NCBI RefSeq assembly: GCF_000803065.1
Contig: NZ_JSXI01000004.1
Location: forward strand, 1-40,057
Origin: Sphingomonas sp. ERG5
GTDB lineage: Bacteria; Pseudomonadota; Alphaproteobacteria; Sphingomonadales; Sphingomonadaceae
Direction: 5' to 3'
DNA length: 40,057 bases
In this document: positions 1 through 6,900 of the stretch, piece by piece
Position numbering within the stretch: position 1 is the first letter of the stretch
Layout: each line of letters starts with the position of its first letter
Program-made: the position numbers and the translations under genes
Notes under the pieces: generated by a model
What the model was told of the DNA's origin: nothing
Database searches by the model: none
What the model saw: the letters and a program-made list of their open reading frames with translations, nothing else

Positions 1-12
1 CGTAGCAAGAAT

Positions 13-35
13 TGCCTTATCTATGAGGCATTTTT
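13..35 (+). terminator. Rho-independent terminator of an upstream gene
   Basis: A stem of TGCCTTA pairing with TGAGGCA (one G-T pair) around the loop TCTA is followed directly by five T residues. This is the classic intrinsic terminator layout for a + strand gene ending just left of the window. It would insulate the secretion operon that starts at 202. Confidence 0.55.
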
Positions 36-60
36 GCATAAATCGTGGAAAATACATAAA

Positions 61-88
61 TTGCGTACATATTTGGTTTCTGTAATAA
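61..88 (+). promoter_or_regulatory. Candidate promoter of the TPS/TonB operon
   Basis: TTGCGT (61-66) and TAATAA (83-88) are separated by 16 bp, a passable sigma-70-like pair in a strikingly AT-rich stretch. An alternative pair is TTGCAT (34-39) with TAAATT (57-62), 17 bp apart. An inverted repeat GGTTTC (75-80) / GAAACC (102-107) flanks the proposed start region and could be an operator. Only the sequence likeness supports this. Confidence 0.3.
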
Positions 89-110
89 AAAATCTATATT
101 TGAAACCTAG

Positions 111-139
111 TTGATCGCTCGATCGATGTAGCGAATCAA
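111..139. promoter_or_regulatory. Imperfect inverted repeat in the operon leader
   Basis: TTGATCGCT (111-119) faces AGCGAATCAA (130-139), complementary except for one inserted A, around a 10-nt spacer rich in CGATCG. It lies between the candidate promoter and the tpsB ribosome-binding site, so it could be an operator or a leader hairpin. The remaining stretch to 201 shows nothing else apart from an AGGGGG ribosome-binding site at 191-196. Confidence 0.3.
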
Positions 140-201
140 TTCGTAACATTGCCACTGGGGACTGTTGGCCAGCCACGCATTGTGGCGGGCAGGGGGCGTT
201 A

Positions 202-1827
202 ATGCATATCGGATTCGGTCATCATATTTGTGCGTCGGCGCTGCTGCTGGCCACGGCCAGTGTCGCTGCGGCGCAGGAGGCGCCCGTGACAGGGGCCGCC
301 GCAGCCGAGACTCCTGCCGATCGCCGGATCGACATTCTGAACTATCGCATTGAGGGCAACACGGTCCTTGCGCGCATGGACGTCGAAAAGGCGGTCCTGC
401 CCTTCCTCGGACCCAAGCGCTCGACCGCCGACGTCGAAAATGCGCGCGTCGCGCTGGTGAAGGCTTATCGCGCCAAGGGCTTCGAAACGGTCGATGTGGA
501 GATCCCCGAACAGGATGTGCGCGGCGGGATCGTGCGCCTGAACGTGGTCGAGCTTCGGGTCGGGCGCTTGCGCGTCACAGATGCACGCTTCACGTCCCCC
601 GGCGCGGTGAAGGCGCGGGCGCCGTCGATCGCCGAGGGCACAGTGCCCAATTACACCGCCATCTATCGCGACGTCGCCGCGCTCAACAAGTCGAGCGACC
701 GAACGATCACGCCGGCACTGCGGGCGGGCGATACGCCAGGGACGGTCGATATTGACCTTCAGGTTGAGGACAAGCTGCCGCTGCATGCGACGCTCGAACT
801 CAACGACCGCACAAGCGCGCGGACCAAGCGGCTCCGTACCTCAGCTTCGGTCAGCTATTCCAACCTCTTCCAGATGGACCATAGTGCCAGCATCCAGGGA
901 CAATTTTCTCCGGAAAACCCCAAGCAATCCTGGGTCGTGTCGGGTTCCTATGCCGCGCCGATCGCTGGCACCGGCTTCACCATCGTCGGCTATGGCGTTC
1001 ATTCCGACAGCGACGTTGCGGCGATTGGCGGCATCGGCGTGCTCGGCAGCGGCGATATCGTCGGGGTGCGCGGCATTTATAATTTCTCGGGCGGGGAAGG
1101 GCGGTTCCATACGATCACCGCCGGGGTCGATTACAAGTCGTTCAACGAAAGCCTCATCCTGGGATCCGATACGGCGGCGACGCCGATCGATTATATTCCC
1201 CTGACCTTGCAATATGCGTTCGCACGGCGCGGCCCGCGGTCCGACCTGGATCTCAGCCTGGCGCTCAATTTCGGCGTGCGCGGGCTGACGGCGAGCGACG
1301 AAGAGTTCCGGCTCAAGCGTTTCTCGGCCAGCGCAAGCTGGGCCTATCTGCGCGCCGACCTGTCTTATCTGTATCGTATGCGGGGCGATCTGCGCATCGG
1401 CGTGCGCTTCGGTGGGCAATTCTCGCGTCAGCCGTTGATCAGCAACGAGCAATTCAGTGCCGGCGGCCTCGAAAGCGTGCGCGGCTATTATGAAAGCCAG
1501 GCGCTCGGCGACAGCGGCTATTTCAGTCAGCTCGATGTCGAGAGCCCGTCGCTGCACAAGCCGCTCGGCAAAACCATCGACGAACTGCGGCTGTTCGCCT
1601 TCATCGACAGCGCGCGCACCTGGATCCGCAATCCGCTCGCCGACATCAATGGCGCTGTCGATGACGGCGCATCGCTGTCGAGCGTGGGGCTTGGCCTTCG
1701 TCTCAAGGCCTTTCGGAAGCTGAACCTGTCCACGCTGCTCGCCATGCCGCTGGTCGATCGGGGTTCCGCGCTGACTGACATCAACGATCGGCTGCGCGCG
1801 CAGTTTCGCGTCTGGCTGGAATTTTGA
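202..1827 (+). CDS. TpsB-family (ShlB/FhaC) two-partner secretion transporter
   Basis: Predicted outer-membrane beta-barrel of the Omp85/TpsB superfamily that would export the giant TpsA encoded at 6901. Sec signal peptide about residues 1-24 (cleavage after AAA), two POTRA-like domains about 44-125 and 122-193, then a C-terminal barrel about 195-541 ending in Phe, as is usual for barrels recognised by BAM. The conserved loop-6 motif VRGY sits at residues 426-429, within GGLESVRGYYES. The 541-residue length is normal for FhaC/ShlB proteins. ATG 202 is preceded by AGGGGG at a 5-nt spacing. It is the first gene of the operon. The mature N terminus carries EAPVTGA (26-32), which loosely resembles a TonB box; this may be chance. 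Family assignment is strong; the partner is inferred from the locus. Confidence 0.9.
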   Translation: MHIGFGHHICASALLLATASVAAAQEAPVTGAAAAETPADRRIDILNYRIEGNTVLARMDVEKAVLPFLGPKRSTADVENARVALVKAYRAKGFETVDVEIPEQDVRGGIVRLNVVELRVGRLRVTDARFTSPGAVKARAPSIAEGTVPNYTAIYRDVAALNKSSDRTITPALRAGDTPGTVDIDLQVEDKLPLHATLELNDRTSARTKRLRTSASVSYSNLFQMDHSASIQGQFSPENPKQSWVVSGSYAAPIAGTGFTIVGYGVHSDSDVAAIGGIGVLGSGDIVGVRGIYNFSGGEGRFHTITAGVDYKSFNESLILGSDTAATPIDYIPLTLQYAFARRGPRSDLDLSLALNFGVRGLTASDEEFRLKRFSASASWAYLRADLSYLYRMRGDLRIGVRFGGQFSRQPLISNEQFSAGGLESVRGYYESQALGDSGYFSQLDVESPSLHKPLGKTIDELRLFAFIDSARTWIRNPLADINGAVDDGASLSSVGLGLRLKAFRKLNLSTLLAMPLVDRGSALTDINDRLRAQFRVWLEF

Positions 1828-1862
1828 GCGCCGCCCGGCGGCACTGTTTTTGGGGAAAACAC

Positions 1863-3680
1863 GTGATCAAGAAATATCTGACAGCGGCCTTGTTACTGGT
1901 TGCCGCCGTGCCTGCAGTGGCGGCGAGCGGATGGGGGAACGCCGCATGGCAGGAGCGTCGCAAGGTGACGCTCGACAGCCGGCCGATCCGCGGACTGACG
2001 CAGGAGGTCAAGCGCGCGCCGGTGCTGGTGCGCTTGCACAGCGGCGTGCTCGATTTCAGCCAGGTCCGCCCCGATGGCGGCGATCTCCGCTTCGTCGCGG
2101 GCGACGACAAGACGCCGCTCAACTATCATATCGAACGGTTCGATCCGGTCGCCGAACTCGGCCTGGTGTGGGTCGACGTACCTGCGATCGCGCCGGGCGC
2201 GTCACAGGACATCTGGCTCTATTACGGCAATCAGGCAGCCAAGCCGGTCGGTGATGCTGCAGCCAGCTATGATGGTGAACAGTCACTCGTCCTGCACTTC
2301 GGCGAGGCCAGTGCGGCACCGGTCGACCAGACTGCCAACCACAATCGGGTGACGGCGTTCACCGGTCGGCCGACGGTCGAAGGCCTCGTCGCGGGCGGGG
2401 CGACGATGACCGCGCAGAGTCAATTGCGCGTTGCGGCCAGCGCTTCGCTGACGGTGCCGGCTGCGGGCAAGATGACCTGGTCGGCCTGGATCAAGCCGGC
2501 GGCTAGCGGCCAGCCCGGCGATGCTGTGCTCTACACCAAACTATCCAGCGCGGGTGACGCTGGCCCTGACAGGGTGACCGTCGGCTTGCGCGATGGCGTT
2601 CCCTATGTCCGGCTGGCCGGGGCGAGCACCGGGGAAGCGGTCGCATCCGGTCCAGCGGCGCCCGGCACCTGGACACATATCGCGATCGTAGTCGGCGATG
2701 CCGTTACGCTCTACGTCAACGGTGCCGCGGTCGGTACCGTCAATGCCAAGCTGCCTGCGCTGGGTGGTGACGAAGTGATCGGATCGTTCGGAGGCGTACC
2801 TGGTTTCGCCGGCGATATCGACGAAGTGAACCGGGCCAATACCGATCGTTCGGCGTCAGCGATCGCGCTTGCCGCCGCGTCGCAGAGCCGCTCCTCCACG
2901 CTGACGGCGATTGCGCCGACCGGAGAGAAGGCGGGCTCGGGTGGGGTCAATTACTTCGGCATCTTGTTCAGCGCGCTGACGCCTGACGCTTGGGCGGTGA
3001 TCGGCTTGCTTGGCATCATGCTGGTGATTTCCTGGGTGGTGATGATCGGCAAGGGCATTTTCCTGCGTCGTACCGCCGGTGCCAATCAGGGCTTTCTCGA
3101 CGACTATCAGAAGGCCGCCGCAGATCGCGGTGCGCATGATGGCATCGCCAATCCGGATGCAGTCCGCTGGACGCAGGACAGTTCGCTGGCGCGATTGTTC
3201 GTGATCGGTCGGCGCGAGATCGCGACCCGCGAAACCGAGCATCAGCAGGGTGGTCGTGGCCGCTTCGCTCTGGCGCCACAGTCGGTCGCGGCGATCCGCT
3301 CGGCGCTGGATGCAGGGCTGGCGCGCGAAGCGCAGAAGCTCAACAGCCGGCTGGTGCTGCTCACGATCGCCATTTCGGGCGGGCCCTTCATCGGCCTGCT
3401 CGGCACGGTGCTCGGCGTCATGATCACCTTCGCTGCGGTCGCGGCGGCGGGCGATGTCAACATCAACGCGATCGCGCCGGGCATCGCCGCCGCACTTCTC
3501 GCGACGGTCGCTGGCCTCGCGGTCGCGATCCCGGCGTTGTTCGGGTATAATTACCTGCTCAGTCAGGTAGAGGAAATCTCCACCGAAAACCTGATCTTCG
3601 TCGACGAACTCGAGAAGCGGCTGGCCGAAACCTATCGCGGATCGACCGGCACCTCCCCTGTGTCCATCGCAGCCGAATAG
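1863..3680 (+). CDS. ExbB/TolQ/MotA-type proton channel with DUF2341 and LamG-like domains
   Basis: Fusion protein of 605 residues. I place the start at GTG 1863: GGGGAAAA lies just upstream and the product then begins with a clean Sec signal (about residues 1-21), whereas an in-frame ATG at 1824 would add 13 residues and overlap tpsB. A DUF2341 domain (about 28-125, with the typical DLRF and WLYYGNQ motifs) is followed by a LamG/concanavalin-like domain (about 190-335, with WSAWIKP and LYVNGAAVGTV). A transmembrane helix lies near 372-395, and the ExbB-like channel core has two more helices (about 497-530 and 543-566, with GPFIGLLGTVLGVM). ExbB normally forms the inner-membrane proton channel with ExbD to power TonB. 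The large periplasmic addition probably binds a glycan, peptidoglycan or protein partner, but that is inference. Confidence 0.88.
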   Translation: MIKKYLTAALLLVAAVPAVAASGWGNAAWQERRKVTLDSRPIRGLTQEVKRAPVLVRLHSGVLDFSQVRPDGGDLRFVAGDDKTPLNYHIERFDPVAELGLVWVDVPAIAPGASQDIWLYYGNQAAKPVGDAAASYDGEQSLVLHFGEASAAPVDQTANHNRVTAFTGRPTVEGLVAGGATMTAQSQLRVAASASLTVPAAGKMTWSAWIKPAASGQPGDAVLYTKLSSAGDAGPDRVTVGLRDGVPYVRLAGASTGEAVASGPAAPGTWTHIAIVVGDAVTLYVNGAAVGTVNAKLPALGGDEVIGSFGGVPGFAGDIDEVNRANTDRSASAIALAAASQSRSSTLTAIAPTGEKAGSGGVNYFGILFSALTPDAWAVIGLLGIMLVISWVVMIGKGIFLRRTAGANQGFLDDYQKAAADRGAHDGIANPDAVRWTQDSSLARLFVIGRREIATRETEHQQGGRGRFALAPQSVAAIRSALDAGLAREAQKLNSRLVLLTIAISGGPFIGLLGTVLGVMITFAAVAAAGDVNINAIAPGIAAALLATVAGLAVAIPALFGYNYLLSQVEEISTENLIFVDELEKRLAETYRGSTGTSPVSIAAE

Positions 3681-3693
3681 GGGAGCGGGGGCC

Positions 3694-4098
3694 ATGCAAG
3701 TTTCGTCCAAGAAGAAGCCGTATGACGAGATCAACATCACGCCGATGCTTGATCTCGCATACGTCCTGCTGATCATCTTCATCATCATGACGACCGCCGC
3801 GGTGCAGGGGATCAAGGTCAACGTCCCCAAGGCGAGTTCTTCGGTAAGCCTCGCCAAGCCGACCACCAAGGCGATCACCGTGGATAGCGAAGGGCATGTC
3901 TATCTCGACACCTATCCGGTGACGCTCGACGAGCTTGAATCGCAATTGCGCTCATTCAAGCAGGTGACGCCCGATTTCCCGGTCGTGATCAAGGGTGACC
4001 GGGTCGCGCAGTTCGGCCGGGTGACCGAAGTGCTCGACGTGTGTGGCCGGGTCGGCATCACACAGCTCGGCATCGTTACCGAACGCACCAAGGCCTGA
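3694..4098 (+). CDS. exbD: ExbD/TolR-family biopolymer transport protein
   Basis: Inner-membrane partner of the ExbB-type channel, 134 residues, the usual ExbD size. A short cytoplasmic N terminus is followed by one transmembrane helix containing INITPMLDLAYVLLIIF. The Asp at residue 20 matches the proton-carrying Asp of ExbD (Asp25 in E. coli). The remainder is a periplasmic ExbD/TolR fold ending in a typical VTE-type strand. It begins 13 nt after the exbB stop behind a GGGGAGCGGGGG purine-rich ribosome-binding site, and it ends 3 nt before the tonB-like gene, so co-translation of a complete energising complex is likely. Confidence 0.93.
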   Translation: MQVSSKKKPYDEINITPMLDLAYVLLIIFIIMTTAAVQGIKVNVPKASSSVSLAKPTTKAITVDSEGHVYLDTYPVTLDELESQLRSFKQVTPDFPVVIKGDRVAQFGRVTEVLDVCGRVGITQLGIVTERTKA

Positions 4099-4101
4099 TC
4101 G

Positions 4102-4797
4102 ATGGCGCCGCCCATCCCAGGCTCGACGCGCCGCCGTTACGAGCCGGCCGCGATCGCCACCATCGTCGTGACGATGCTGGCGCTGGCAGCATGGCTGTTG
4201 TGGCCGGTCGGCGACACGCAGCAACGCGAACGCGTGATCCAGGAGATCACGCTCGTCACGCCACCACCTCCGCCACCACCTCCGCCGGAACCGGAGGAGA
4301 AGATCATGGAGGAAGAGCAGGAGATCGTTCAGCCGACCGACAATCCCCAGCCGCAAAAGGATGTCGATACGCCGTCCGATGCACCGAGCGACAAGCCCGC
4401 CGAAGCGCCAAGCAGCGAAGCCGCCGGACTGGATCGGCCCGCCGATGCTGGATCGGACAGTTTCCGGCTTGCGGCTGGCGGCGGCGGTGGACTGTTCGGC
4501 AGGGGCGGTGGCGGCGGCGGTGGCGGCTGGGGCGAGTTCGTCGAGACGCATGTGCGTCGTGCGCTCCAGCGTGATCCCCGGACGCGCACCGCGCAAGGGT
4601 TTCTGAAGGTCGCGGTGACGATCGACGAGAACGGCCGCTTCACCTCGGCCATGCTGCGATCGAGCACCGGCGACACGAAACTCGACCTTGCCATTCGCGA
4701 CGTCCTGTCAGCGTTGCCGCCCTTGTCGCGCGGTCGCCCGCCCAAGGTGAGCGGCATGACCTTCGCCACCATCAATATGAAACGCCTCGCCGGCTGA
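4102..4797 (+). CDS. TonB-family energy transducer
   Basis: TonB-like protein of 231 residues: a single N-terminal membrane anchor (about 17-35), a run of nine prolines near residues 54-62 followed by Glu-rich sequence, a Pro/Ala/Ser/Asp spacer, two glycine runs (about 126-142) and a C-terminal TonB domain (about 143-231) with the family pattern LKVAVTIDENGRF...SSTGDTKLD. TonB carries energy from ExbBD across the periplasm to outer-membrane proteins. Its position directly after exbD and upstream of tpsA suggests that it serves this locus rather than general iron uptake. The glycine hinge between rod and TonB domain is unusually long. Confidence 0.88.
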   Translation: MAPPIPGSTRRRYEPAAIATIVVTMLALAAWLLWPVGDTQQRERVIQEITLVTPPPPPPPPPEPEEKIMEEEQEIVQPTDNPQPQKDVDTPSDAPSDKPAEAPSSEAAGLDRPADAGSDSFRLAAGGGGGLFGRGGGGGGGGWGEFVETHVRRALQRDPRTRTAQGFLKVAVTIDENGRFTSAMLRSSTGDTKLDLAIRDVLSALPPLSRGRPPKVSGMTFATINMKRLAG

Positions 4798-4830
4798 CCC
4801 GCTGCGCACGCGACCAAAGGAATATGTCCC

Positions 4831-6390
4831 ATGCTTTCTCGTAAACTCCTCGTCATCTTGCTCGCCTCGACGGCCGCCGTCACTGCGCAGCCGGCGCATG
4901 CGCAAAGCACCGACGATATCGGTGTCGAACTGCTGCAACTGCTGGTCGATGAAGGTGTCATCCCGGCGCAAAAGGCGCAGGATCTGCTCACCCGCGCCAA
5001 GCAAGTGGCCGAATTGCGCCGGCAGCGCGAGACGCCACCGAGCGCCACCACGATCGACGTACCCTATGTCCCCGAGACGGTGCGCGTGGAGATGAAGCAG
5101 CAAATCAAGGCGGAGGTGATGGCCGAGGCGAAGCAAGCCGGCTGGGTCGCACCCAATTCGATGCCCGAATGGTTGAGCGGCATCAAGATTTCGGGCGATT
5201 TCCGGCTGCGCTACGAGGGCGATTTCTTCCCGCGAAGCGACCCAAAGACTCAGACGGGCAATTTCCCCAGCTTTCCCGATTTCAATGCGATCAATCAGAT
5301 GGGTGGGGTCAACAATACGGCCGGTTTCCCGATCCTGAACTCAACCGTCGATCGCCATTCGGCGCGCTATCGTGTGCGCCTGGGCATCGCCGCCAAAGTG
5401 AACGACTTCGTCTCGGTCGGCCTGCAACTCGCTTCGGGCAATGATTCCGGCGCAATCTCGACCAACCAGTTGCTCGGCGATTATTTCAACAAGGACAGAT
5501 TCTGGATCGATCGCGCCTTTGTCACGCTCACTCCCGTCAAGGGCGTGAACCTGACCGGCGGGCGGATGCCGAACCCATTCTATTCGACCGACATGGTGTG
5601 GGATACCGACATTAATCCCGAAGGCATCGCGCTCGACATCCAGCATCGCTTTGGCAGTGCCACCGTCTTCGCGCGGGGCGGCGCGTTCCCGCTGCAGGAG
5701 CTCGATCTCTATAATCGCGACCGCTGGCTCTTCGCCGGGCAAGTGGGCGTGGAGGGCCGCATCGTCGACGATGTGCAGGTCAAGGCTGCGGTCGCCTATT
5801 ATGACTTCCACAACGTCAACAGTCTGAAGAATGCGCCCGACGGCTCGCGATTGAACGATTACACCGCGCCCGGTGTGCTGGCGAAGGGCAACTCGCTCTT
5901 CAACATGCGCACCGACGGCCTGACCACGCTGGCGGGCCTAGCCTCGGACTTCAAGCTGCTGAACGTCACCGGTTCCGTCACTTATACCGGCTTTGGAGAT
6001 ATTCCGGTCCGGTTGACCGGCGATGTCGTGAAGAACAGGGCGCTGATAAGTCGTGCGAATTTGCTCAAGCTGGACAGCAATTCGCTCATCAAACCTGGGG
6101 GGCTCGGATGGCAGGCCCGGCTCGATGTCGGCAAGGACAGGATCACCAAGTTCGGCGACTGGCATATCGCGGCAGGGTATAAGCATGTCGAAACCGATGC
6201 GGTGCTCGACATCTTCACTGACAGCGATTTCGGCCTCGGCGGTACCGATGTCGAAGGCTATCTGGTCGAAGCGGAAATGGGCATTTATCCGGGCGCTTCG
6301 ATCGGGGTGAACTGGTTCAGCACGAACTCGATCGAACGTGCGCCGTTCTCGGTCGATGTGCTTCAGCTCAACCTGAGCGCGCATTTCTGA
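4831..6390 (+). CDS. Predicted outer-membrane porin
   Basis: Protein of 519 residues with a clear Sec signal (about 1-25, cleavage after AHA), an N-terminal helical segment (about 29-100, with ELLQLLVDEGVIPAQKAQ and charged residues) and a long alternating beta-barrel region (about 115-519) ending LQLNLSAHF with a C-terminal Phe. The layout fits the 'putative porin' (Porin_5-like) family of Gram-negative bacteria. It begins 33 nt after the tonB-like gene, with AAAGGAA upstream. A six-codon out-of-frame ORF starts at 4823, between that Shine-Dalgarno and the real ATG. It may supply an outer-membrane channel or scaffold for the secretion system. Substrate unknown. Confidence 0.75.
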   Translation: MLSRKLLVILLASTAAVTAQPAHAQSTDDIGVELLQLLVDEGVIPAQKAQDLLTRAKQVAELRRQRETPPSATTIDVPYVPETVRVEMKQQIKAEVMAEAKQAGWVAPNSMPEWLSGIKISGDFRLRYEGDFFPRSDPKTQTGNFPSFPDFNAINQMGGVNNTAGFPILNSTVDRHSARYRVRLGIAAKVNDFVSVGLQLASGNDSGAISTNQLLGDYFNKDRFWIDRAFVTLTPVKGVNLTGGRMPNPFYSTDMVWDTDINPEGIALDIQHRFGSATVFARGGAFPLQELDLYNRDRWLFAGQVGVEGRIVDDVQVKAAVAYYDFHNVNSLKNAPDGSRLNDYTAPGVLAKGNSLFNMRTDGLTTLAGLASDFKLLNVTGSVTYTGFGDIPVRLTGDVVKNRALISRANLLKLDSNSLIKPGGLGWQARLDVGKDRITKFGDWHIAAGYKHVETDAVLDIFTDSDFGLGGTDVEGYLVEAEMGIYPGASIGVNWFSTNSIERAPFSVDVLQLNLSAHF

Positions 6391-6391
6391 G

Positions 6392-6877
6392 ATGGGCATG
6401 ATGCACGCATCGCTCCTCGCCCTGCTGCTCGCCGCGTCGTCGGCCGAAGCCCAGACCGGCCCGGCCGTGCCGATACCTGCCGCCGATGCGGACGCCGCAG
6501 CCCAGCGAGAGGCGCGCTATCTGCGACAGCAGGTCGCCGTCGACAACGCCCGGCAGGAACTCGAAGCACAACGCGCCGAGATGAAGCTCAAGGATGAGCT
6601 TCTCATCCTGGCGCGTGAGCGCAACGCGGAGCTCTACAAGGTTGCGTCCGAAATCCTCGCGCGGCACGCAAAGCAGCGGTCGTGGGAGCCGTTCATCCAG
6701 TCGAGCCGCGTCAGGATGGAAAACCTGATCCAGTCCTATGATGATCGGCTGCGCGTGGCGCGGTTTACCGAGGCGACCCTGCCGCCAAGCGTCGAAGAGC
6801 GAATGAAGCGCGAACTGACGCCGAAAGCCGCGGACAATGCGAAGGCTGCATCGCCCGTCGCGCCGCAACCCAAATAA
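6392..6877 (+). CDS. Small exported coiled-coil protein of unknown function
   Basis: I do not recognise the family. The 161-residue product has a short Sec signal (about 1-20, cleavage after AEA) and then an almost entirely helical, charged region (about 30-140) rich in Ala, Arg, Glu and Lys with heptad-like spacing, such as LRQQVAVDNARQELEAQRAE, suggesting a periplasmic coiled coil. The tail is Pro/Ala-rich. ATG codons at 6392, 6398 and 6401 are all possible starts; the first lies 1 nt after the porin stop, which suggests translational coupling. Its position just before the giant tpsA suggests a secretion-assisting role such as a holding chaperone or adaptor, but this is only context. Confidence 0.65.
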   Translation: MGMMHASLLALLLAASSAEAQTGPAVPIPAADADAAAQREARYLRQQVAVDNARQELEAQRAEMKLKDELLILARERNAELYKVASEILARHAKQRSWEPFIQSSRVRMENLIQSYDDRLRVARFTEATLPPSVEERMKRELTPKAADNAKAASPVAPQPK

Positions 6878-6900
6878 CCGATTCAGCTGGAGCAATTCCA

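Noticed and set aside
1824..1862. Upstream ATG start for the ExbB fusion
   Set aside because: Would overlap tpsB and put 13 charged/aromatic residues before a clean signal peptide; GTG 1863 has a good purine-rich site.
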